This document shows positions 50,866 through 61,600 of a stretch of 64,000 nt of DNA, in pieces; the stretch's first letter is position 1; each line of letters opens with the position of its first letter. The stretch comes from Osmia lignaria lignaria (Eukaryota > Arthropoda > Insecta > Hymenoptera > Megachilidae), in NCBI RefSeq assembly GCF_051020975.1, contig NW_027478159.1, forward strand, positions 15,454,501 to 15,518,500, in the 5' to 3' direction. The position numbers were made by a program, and so were the translations under genes. The notes below the pieces were generated by a model. The model was not told the origin of the DNA. It worked only from the letters and a program-made list of their open reading frames with translations, and did not search any database.

Positions 50866-53187
50866 ATATTTCGAGATATTTCTTCTTCTTGTTGTTCTTC
50901 TTCTGCACAGCTAAGCTCGAAGTGGCATTTGCAGCTCGCAATAGTGCAGAGTTATCTCAAAGAAAGAGGCCACGGTGTTTCTGTACCTCTATTATGTTGG
51001 TGCAGCTTCGGAACTTTTAAATATCTTGATATATCTCGAGAACTACGCATCTGATCAAAAAATATCATCGAACATAAAAAGCAGGAAACTTAATTCTCTA
51101 CAAAAAAGGTCTGTTAACATTTTGTCATAGCTCGCTTCGTTTCCGAGATATTTGCAGATTTATCTCAAGGGAAGTGGCCTGACGGACATATTTCGAGATA
51201 TTTCTTCTTCTTGTTGTTCTTCTTCTGCACAGCTAAGCTGGAAGTGGCATTTGCAGCTCGCAAGAGTGCAGAGTTATCCCAAAGAAAGGGGCCACGATGT
51301 TTCTGTATCTCTATTATGTTGGTGCGGCTTCGGAACTTTTACATATCTCGATATATCTCGAAAACTACGCTTCTGATCAAAAAATATCATAGAACATAAA
51401 TTGTAGGAAACATAACTCTCTACAAAAAAGGTCTCTTAACATTTTACCATAGCTCGTTTCGTTTCCGAGATATTTGCAGATTCAGCTCAAAGGAACTGGC
51501 CTGACGGACATATTTCGAGATATTTCTTCTTCTTGTTGTTCTTCCTCTGCACAGCTAAGCTGGAAGTGGCATTTGCAGCTCGCAATAGTGCAGAGTTATC
51601 TCAAAGAAAGGGGCCACGGTGTTTCAGTATCTCTATTATGTTGGTGCGGCTTCGGAACTTTTAAATATCTTGATATATCTCGAGAACTACGCATCTGATC
51701 AAAAAATGTCATAGAACATAAAAAGTAGGAAACTTAATTCTCTACAAAAAAGGTCTCTCAACATTTTGCCATAGCTCGCTTCGTTTCCGAGATATTTGCA
51801 GATATATCTCAAGGGAAGGGGCCTGACGGACATATTTCGAGTTATTTCTTCTTCTTGTTGTTCTTCTTCTGCACAGCGAAGCTGGAAGTGGCATTCACAG
51901 CTCGCAATAGTGCAGAGTTATGTCAAAGAAAGGGGCCACGGTGTTTCTGTATCTCTATTATGTTGGTGCGGCTTCGGAACTTTTAAATATCTTGATATAT
52001 CTCGAGAACTACGCATCTGATCAAAAAATATCATAGAACATAAAAAGTAGGAAACCTAATTTTCTACAAAAAAGGTCTCTTAACATTTTGCCATAGCTCG
52101 CTTCGTTTCCGAGATATTTGGAGATTTATCTCAAGGGAAGGCGCCTGACGGACATATTTCGAGATATTTCTTCTTCGTGTTGTTCTTCTTCTGCACAGCT
52201 AAGCTGGAATTGGCATTTGCGGCTCGCACTAGTGCAGAGTTATCTCAAAGAAAGGGGCCACGGTGTTTCTGTATCCCTATTATGTTGGTGCGGCTTCGGA
52301 ACTTTTAAATATCTCGATATATCTCGAAAACTACGCTTCTGATCAAAAAATATCATAGAACATAAATTGTAGGAAACATAATTCTCTACCAAAAACGTCT
52401 CTTAACATTTTGCCATAGCTCGCTTCGTTTCCGAGATATTTGCAGATTCAGCTCAAAGGAACTGGCCTGACGGACATATTTCGAGATATTTCTTCTTCTT
52501 GTTGTTCTTCCTCTGCACAGCTAAGCTGGAAGTGGCATTTGCAGCTCGCAATAGTGCAGAGTTATCTCAAAGAAAGGGGCCACGGTGTTTCTGTATCTCT
52601 ATTATGTTGGTGCGGCTTCGGAACTTTTAAATATCTTGATATATCTCGAGAACTACGCATCTGATCAAAAAATATCATAGAACATAAAAAGTAGGAAACT
52701 TAATTCTCTACAAAAAAGGTCTCTTAACATTTTGCAATAGCTCGCTTCGTTTCCGAGATATTTGCAGATTTATCTCAAGGGAAGGGGCCTGACGGACATA
52801 TTTCGAGATATTTCTTCTTCTTGTTGTTCTTCTTCTGCACAGCTAAGCTGGAAGTGGCATTTGCGGCTCGCACTAGTGCAGAGTTATCTCAAAGAAAGGA
52901 GCCACGGTGTTTCTGTATCTCTATTATGTTGGCGCGGCTTCGGAACTTTTAAATATCTCGATATATCTCGAAAACTACGCTTCTGATCAAAAAATATCAT
53001 AGAACATAAATTGTTGGAAGCATAATTCTCTACAAAAAAGGTCTCTTAACATTTTGCCATAGCTCGCTTCGTTTCCGAGATATTTGCAGATATATCTCAA
53101 GGGAAGGGGCCTGACGGACATATTTCGAGATATTTCTTCTTCTTGTTGTTCTTCTTCTGCACAGCTAAGCTGGAAGTGGCATTTGCA
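50866..53187. repeat. 13-monomer HOR, partial copy 2, then the lead-in to the 17-monomer HOR
   Basis: From 50866 to about 52190 the order of copy 1 is repeated at 4186 bp, with a few differences such as GTTATGTC at about 51920. The unit from 50830 is a hybrid: its front (GGAGCCTAACGGAAAT) is of the 53406 type and its back (AAGCTCGAAG) of the 46644 type. After about 52190 the sequence follows the series found at 21.2-22.3 kb (30912 bp away). Confidence 0.84.
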
Positions 53188-56100
53188 GCTCGCACTAGTG
53201 CAGAGTTATCTCAAAGAAAGGGGCCACGGTGTTTCTGTATCTCTATTATGTTGGTGCGGCTTCGGAACTTTTAAATATCTTGATATATCTCGAGAACTAC
53301 GCAACTGATCAAAAAATATCATAGAACATAAAAAGTAGGAAACTTAATTCTCTACAAAAAAGGTCTCTGAACATTTTGCCATAGGTCGCTTCGTTTCCGA
53401 GATATTTGCAGATTTATCTCAAGGGAAGGAGCCTAACGGAAATATTTCGAGATATTTCTTCTTCTTGTTGTTCTTCTTCTGCACAGCTAAGCTGGAAGTG
53501 GCATTTGCGGCTCGCACTAGTGCAGAGTTATCTCAAAGAAAGGGGCCACGGTGCTTCTGTATCCCTATTATGTTGGTGCGGCTTCGGAACTTTTAAATAT
53601 CTCGATATATCTCGAAAACTACGCATCTGATCAAAAAATATCATAGAACATAAAAAGTAGGAAACTTAATTCTCTACAAAAAAGGTCTCTTAACATTTTG
53701 CCATAGCTCGCTTGGTTTCCGAGATATTTGCAGATTTATCTCAAGGGAAGGGGCCTGACGGACATATTTCGAGATATTTCTTCTTCTTGTTGTTCTTCTT
53801 CTGCACAGCTAAGCTGGAAGTGGCATTTGCGGCTCGCACTAGTGCAGAGTTATCTCAAAGAAAGGGGCCACGGTGTTTCTGTATCTCTATTATGTTGGTG
53901 CGGCTTCGGAACTTTTAAATATCTCGATATATCTCGAAAACTACGCTTCTGATCAAAAAATATCATAGAACATAAATTGTAGGAAAGATAATTCTCTACA
54001 AAAAACGTCTCTTAACATTTTGCCATAGCTCGCTTCGTTTCCGAGATATTTGCAGATTCAGCTCAAAGGAACTGGCCTGACGGACATATTTCGAGATATT
54101 TCTTCTTCTTGTTGTTCTTCCTCTGCACAGCTAAGCTGGAAGTGGCATTTGCGGCTCGCACTAGTGCAGAGTTATCTCAAAGAAAGGGGCCACGGTGTTT
54201 CTGTATCCCTATTATGTTGGTGCGGCTTCGGAACTTTTAAATATCTCGATATATCTCGAAAACTACGCTTCTGATCAAAAAATATCATAGAACATAAATT
54301 GTAGGAAACATAATTCTCTACAAAAAACGTCTCTTAACATTTTGCCATAGCTCGCTTCGTTTCCGAGATATTTGCCGATTCAGCTCAAAGGAACTGGCCT
54401 GACGGACATATTTCGAGATATTTCTTCTTCTTGTTGTTCTTCCTCTGCACAGCTAAGCTGGAAGTGGCATTTGCGGCTCGCACTAGTGCAGAGTTATCTC
54501 AAAGAAAGGGGCCACGGTGTTTCTGTATCTCTATTATGTTGGTGCGGCTTCGGAACTTTTAAATATCTCGATATATCTCGAAAACTACGCTTCTGATCAA
54601 AAAATATCATAGAACATAAATTGTGGGAAACATACTTCTCTACAAAAAAGGTCTCTTAACATTTTGCCATAGCTCGCTTCGTTTCCGAGATATTTGCAGA
54701 ATTATCTCAAGGGAAGGGGCCTGACGGACATATTTCGAGATATTTCTTCTTCTTGTTGTTCTTCTTCTGCACAGCTAAGCTGGAAGTGGCATTTACAGCT
54801 CGCAATAGTGCAGAGTTATCTCAAAGAAAGGGGCCACGGTGTTTCTGTATCTCTATTATGTTGGTGCGGCTTCGGAACTTTTAAATATCTTGATATATCT
54901 CGAGAACTACGCATCTGATCAAAAAATATCATAGAACATAAAAAGTAGGAAACTTAATTCTCTACAAAAAAGGTCTCTGAACATTTTGCCATAGGTCGCT
55001 TCGTTTCCGAGATATTTGCAGATTTATCTCAAGGGAAGGAGCCTAACGGAAATATTTCGAGATATTTCTTCTTCTTGTTGTTCTTCTTCTGCACAGCTAA
55101 GCTGGAAGTGGCATTTGCGGCTCGCACTAGTGCAGAGTTATCTCAAAGAAAGGGGCCACGGTGTTTCTGTATCTCTATTATGTTGGTGTGGTTTCGGAAC
55201 TTTGAAATATCTTGATATATCTCGAGAACTACGCATCTGATCAAAAAATATCATAGAACGTAAAAAGTAGGAAACTTAATTCTCTACAAATAAGGTCTCT
55301 TAACATTTTGCCATAGCTCGCTTCGTTTCCGAGATATTTGCAGATTTATCTCAAGGGAAGGGGCCTGACGGACATATTTCGAGATATTTCTTCTTCTTGT
55401 TGTTCTTCTTCTGCACAGCTAAGCTGGAAGTGGCATTTACAGCTCGCAATAGTGCAGAGTTATCTCAAAGAAAGGGGCCACGGTGTTTCTGTATCTCTAT
55501 TATGTTGGTGCGGCTTCGGAACTTTTAAATATCTTGATGTATCTCGAGAACTACGCATCTGATCAAAAAATATCATAGAACATAAAAAGTAGGAAACTTA
55601 ATTCTCTACAAAAAAGGTCTCTTAACATTTTGCCATAGCTCGCTTGGTTTCCGAGATATTTGCAGATTTATCTCAAGGGAAGGGGCCTGACGGACATATT
55701 TCGAGATATTTCTTCTTCTTGTTGTTCTTCTTCTGCACAGCTAAGCTGGAAGTGGCATTTGCGGCTCGCACTAGTGCAGAGTTATCTCAAAGAAAGGGGC
55801 CACGGTGTTTCTGTATCTCTATTATGTTGGTGCGGCTTCGGAACTTTTAAATATCTCGATATATCTCGAAAACTACGCTTCTGATCAAAAAATATCATAG
55901 AACATAAATTGTAGGAAAGATAATTCTCTACAAACAACGTCTCTTAACATTTTGCCATAGCTCGCTTCGTTTCCGAGATATTTGCAGATTCAGCTCAAAG
56001 GAACGGGCCTGACGGACATATTTCGAGATACTTCTTCTTCTTGTTGTTCTTCCTCTGCACAGCTAAGCTGGAAGTGGCATTTCCAGCTCGCAATAGTGCA

Positions 56101-58661
56101 GAGTTATCTCAAAGAGAGGGGCCACGGTGTTTCTGTATCTCTATTATGTTGGTGCGGCTTCGGAACTTTTAAATATCTTGATATATCTCGAGAACTACGC
56201 ATCTGATCAAAAAATATCATAGAAGATAAAAAGTAGGAAACTTAATTCTCTACAAAAAAGGTCTCTTAACATTTTGTCATAGCTCGCTTCGTTTCCGAGA
56301 TATTTGCAGATATATCTCAAGGGAAGGGGCCCGACGGACATATTTCGAGATATTTCTTCTTCTTGTTGTTCTTCTTCTGCACAGCTAAACTGGAAGTGGC
56401 ATTTCCAGCCCGCAATAGTGCAGAGTTATCTCAAAGAGAGGGGCCACGGTGTTTCTGGATCTCTATTATGTTGGTGCGGCTTCGGAACTTTTAAATATCT
56501 TGATATATCTCGAGAACTACGCATCTGATCAAAAAATATCATAGAAGATAAAAAGTAGGAAACTTAATTCTCTACAAAAAAGGTCTCTTAACATTTTGCC
56601 CTAGCTCGCTTCGTTTCCGAGATATTTGCAGATTCAGCTCAAAGGAACTGGCCTGACGGACATATTTCGAGATATTTCTTCTTCTTGTTGTTCTTCCTCT
56701 GCACAGCTAAGCTGGAAGTGGCATTTGCGGCTCGCACTAGTGCAGAGTTATCTCAAAGAAAGGGGCCACGGTGTTTCTGTATCCCTATTATGTTGGTGCG
56801 GCTTCGGAACTTTTAAATATCTCGATATATCTCGAAAACTACGCTTCTGATCAAAAAATATCATAGAACATAAATTGTAGGAAACGTAATTCTCTACACA
56901 AAAGGTCTCTTAACATTTTGCCATAGCTAGCTTCGTTTCCGAGATATTTGCAGATATATCTCAAGGGAAGGGGCCTGACGGACATATTTCGAGATATTTC
57001 TTCTTCTTGTTGTTCTTCTTCTGCACAGCTAAGCTGGAAGTGGCATTTACAGCTCGCAATAGTGCAGAGTTATCTCAAAGAAAGGGGCCACGGTGTTTCT
57101 GTATCTCTATTATGTTGGTGCGGCTTCGGAACTTTTAAATATCTTGATATATCTCGAGAACTACGCATCAGATAAAAAAATATCATAGAACATAAAAAGT
57201 AGGAAACTTAATTCTCTACAAAAAAGGTCTCTTAACATTTTGCCATAGCCCTCTTCGTTTCCGAGATATTTGCAGATATATCTCAAGGGAAGGGGCCTGA
57301 CGGACATATTTCGAGATATTTCTTCTTCTTGTTGTTCTTCTTCTGCACAGCTAAGCTGGAAGTGGCATTTGCGGCTAGCACTAGTGCAGAGTTATCTCAA
57401 AGAAAGGGGCCACGGTATTTCTGTATCCCTATTATGTTGGTGCGGCTTCGGAACTTTTAAATATCTCGATATATCTCGAAAACTACGCTTCTGATCAAAA
57501 AATATCATAGAACATGAATTGTAGGAAACATAATTCTCTACAAAAAAGGTCTCTTAACATTTTGCCATACCTCGCTTCGTTTCCGAGATATTTGCAGATA
57601 TATCTCAAGGGAAGGGGCCTGACGGACATATTTCGAGATATTTCTTCTTCTTGTTGTTCTTCTTCTGCACAGCTAAGCTGGAAGTGGCATTTGCGGCTCG
57701 CACTAGTGCAGAGTTATCTCAAAGAAAGGGGCCACGGTGTTTCTGTATCTCTATTATGTTGGTGCGGCTTTGGAACTTTTAAATATCTCGATATATCTCG
57801 AAAACTACGCTTCTGATCAAAAAATATCATAGAACATAAATTGTAGGAAACATAATTCTCTACAAAAATGGTCTCTTAACATTTTGCCATAGCTCGCTTC
57901 GTTTCCGAGATATTTGCAGATATATCTCAAGGGAAGGGGCCTGACGGACATATTTCGAGATATTTCTTCTTCTTGTTGTTCTTCTTCTGCACAGCTAAGC
58001 TGGAAGTGGCATTTACAGCTCGCAATAGTGCAGAGTTATCTCAAAGAAAGGGGCCACGGTGTTTCTGTATCTCTAATATGTTGGTGCGGTTTCGGAACTT
58101 TTAAATATCTTGATATATCTCGAGAACTACGCATCTGATCAAAAAATATCATAGAACATACAAAGTAGGAAACTTAATTCTCTACAAATAAGGTCTCTTA
58201 ACATTTTGCCATAGCTCGCTTCGTTTCCGAGATATTTGCAGATTTATCTCAAGGGAAGGGGCCTGACGGACATATTTCGAGATATTTCTTCTTCTTGTTG
58301 TTCTTCTTCTGCGCAGCTAAGCTGGAAGTGGCATTTGCAGCTCGCAATAGTGCAGAGATATCTCAAAGAAAGGGGCCACGGTGTTTCTGTATTTCTATTA
58401 TGTTGGTGCGGCTTCGGAACTTTTAAATATCTCGATATATATCGAGAGCTACGCGTCTGATCAAAAAATATCATAGAACATAAATTGTAGGAAACTTAAT
58501 TCTCTACAAAAAAGGTCTCTTAACATTTTGCCATAGCTCGCTTCGTTTCCGAGATATTTGCAGATTTATCTCAAGGGAAGGGGCCTGACGGACATATTTC
58601 GAGATATTTCTTCTTCTTGTTGTTCTTCTTCTGCGCAGCTAAGCTGGAAGTGGCATTTGCG
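53188..58661. repeat. 17-monomer HOR, copy 1 (5474 bp)
   Basis: Seventeen variant monomers in fixed order recur exactly 5474 bp later. Markers include GGAGCCTAACGG with GGTGCTTCTG (53406), TTTGCCGATTCAG (54372), CAGAATTATC (54694), GGAACTTTGAAAT (55016), TTGATGTATCTC (55338), CAAACAACG and GAGATACTTC (55982), GGGCCCGACGG (56304), CATCAGATAAAAA (56948), GGCTAGCACTAG (57270), CATACCTCGC (57592), CTCTAATATG (57914) and GATATATATCGAGAGC (58236). The left limit is set by A at 53187 against G at 58661. Confidence 0.92.
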
Positions 58662-61600
58662 GCTCGCACTAGTGCAGAGTTATCTCAAAGAAAGGGGCCA
58701 CGGTGTTTCTGTATCTCTATTATGTTGGTGCGGCTTCGGAACTTTTAAATATCTTGATATATCTCGAGAACTACGCAACTGATCAAAAAATATCATAGAA
58801 CATAAAAAGTAGGAAACTTAATTCTCTACAAAAAAGGTCTCTGAACATTTTGCCATAGGTCGCTTCGTTTCCGAGATATTTGCAGATTTATCTCAAGGGA
58901 AGGAGCCTAACGGAAATATTTCGAGATATTTCTTCTTCTTGTTGTTCTTCTTCTGCACAGCTAAGCTGGAAGTGGCATTTGCGGCTCGCACTAGTGCAGA
59001 GTTATCTCAAAGAAAGGGGCCACGGTGCTTCTGTATCCCTATTATGTTGGTGCGGCTTCGGAACTTTTAAATATCTCGATATATCTCGAAAACTACGCAT
59101 CTGATCAAAAAATATCATAGAACATAAAAAGTAGGAAACTTAATTCTCTACAAAAAAGGTCTCTTAACATTTTGCCATAGCTCGCTTGGTTTCCGAGATA
59201 TTTGCAGATTTATCTCAAGGGAAGGGGCCTGACGGACATATTTCGAGATATTTCTTCTTCTTGTTGTTCTTCTTCTGCACAGCTAAGCTGGAAGTGGCAT
59301 TTGCGGCTCGCACTAGTGCAGAGTTATCTCAAAGAAAGGGGCCACGGTGTTTCTGTATCTCTATTATGTTGGTGCGGCTTCGGAACTTTTAAATATCTCG
59401 ATATATCTCGAAAACTACGCTTCTGATCAAAAAATATCATAGAACATAAATTGTAGGAAAGATAATTCTCTACAAAAAACGTCTCTTAACATTTTGCCAT
59501 AGCTCGCTTCGTTTCCGAGATATTTGCAGATTCAGCTCAAAGGAACTGGCCTGACGGACATATTTCGAGATATTTCTTCTTCTTGTTGTTCTTCCTCTGC
59601 ACAGCTAAGCTGGAAGTGGCATTTGCGGCTCGCACTAGTGCAGAGTTATCTCAAAGAAAGGGGCCACGGTGTTTCTGTATCCCTATTATGTTGGTGCGGC
59701 TTCGGAACTTTTAAATATCTCGATATATCTCGAAAACTACGCTTCTGATCAAAAAATATCATAGAACATAAATTGTAGGAAACATAATTCTCTACAAAAA
59801 ACGTCTCTTAACATTTTGCCATAGCTCGCTTCGTTTCCGAGATATTTGCCGATTCAGCTCAAAGGAACTGGCCTGACGGACATATTTCGAGATATTTCTT
59901 CTTCTTGTTGTTCTTCCTCTGCACAGCTAAGCTGGAAGTGGCATTTGCGGCTCGCACTAGTGCAGAGTTATCTCAAAGAAAGGGGCCACGGTGTTTCTGT
60001 ATCTCTATTATGTTGGTGCGGCTTCGGAACTTTTAAATATCTCGATATATCTCGAAAACTACGCTTCTGATCAAAAAATATCATAGAACATAAATTGTGG
60101 GAAACATACTTCTCTACAAAAAAGGTCTCTTAACATTTTGCCATAGCTCGCTTCGTTTCCGAGATATTTGCAGAATTATCTCAAGGGAAGGGGCCTGACG
60201 GACATATTTCGAGATATTTCTTCTTCTTGTTGTTCTTCTTCTGCACAGCTAAGCTGGAAGTGGCATTTACAGCTCGCAATAGTGCAGAGTTATCTCAAAG
60301 AAAGGGGCCACGGTGTTTCTGTATCTCTATTATGTTGGTGCGGCTTCGGAACTTTTAAATATCTTGATATATCTCGAGAACTACGCATCTGATCAAAAAA
60401 TATCATAGAACATAAAAAGTAGGAAACTTAATTCTCTACAAAAAAGGTCTCTGAACATTTTGCCATAGGTCGCTTCGTTTCCGAGATATTTGCAGATTTA
60501 TCTCAAGGGAAGGAGCCTAACGGAAATATTTCGAGATATTTCTTCTTCTTGTTGTTCTTCTTCTGCACAGCTAAGCTGGAAGTGGCATTTGCGGCTCGCA
60601 CTAGTGCAGAGTTATCTCAAAGAAAGGGGCCACGGTGTTTCTGTATCTCTATTATGTTGGTGTGGTTTCGGAACTTTGAAATATCTTGATATATCTCGAG
60701 AACTACGCATCTGATCAAAAAATATCATAGAACGTAAAAAGTAGGAAACTTAATTCTCTACAAATAAGGTCTCTTAACATTTTGCCATAGCTCGCTTCGT
60801 TTCCGAGATATTTGCAGATTTATCTCAAGGGAAGGGGCCTGACGGACATATTTCGAGATATTTCTTCTTCTTGTTGTTCTTCTTCTGCACGGCTAAGCTG
60901 GAAGTGGCATTTACAGCTCGCAATAGTGCAGAGTTATCTCAAAGAAAGGGGCCACGGTGTTTCTGTATCTCTATTATGTTGGTGCGGCTTCGGAACTTTT
61001 AAATATCTTGATGTATCTCGAGAACTACGCATCTGATCAAAAAATATCATAGAACATAAAAAGTAGGAAACTTAATTCTCTACAAAAAAGGTCTCTTAAC
61101 ATTTTGCCATAGCTCGCTTGGTTTCCGAGATATTTGCAGATTTATCTCAAGGGAAGGGGCCTGACGGACATATTTCGAGATATTTCTTCTTCTTGTTGTT
61201 CTTCTTCTGCACAGCTAAGCTGGAAGTGGCATTTGCGGCTCGCACTAGTGCAGAGTTATCTCAAAGAAAGGGGCCACGGTGTTTCTGTATCTCTATTATG
61301 TTGGTGCGGCTTCGGAACTTTTAAATATCTCGATATATCTCGAAAACTACGCTTCTGATCAAAAAATATCATAGAACATAAATTGTAGGAAAGATAATTC
61401 TCTACAAACAACGTCTCTTAACATTTTGCCATAGCTCGCTTCGTTTCCGAGATATTTGCAGATTCAGCTCAAAGGAACGGGCCTGACGGACATATTTCGA
61501 GATACTTCTTCTTCTTGTTGTTCTTCCTCTGCACAGCTAAGCTGGAAGTGGCATTTCCAGCTCGCAATAGTGCAGAGTTATCTCAAAGAGAGGGGCCACG

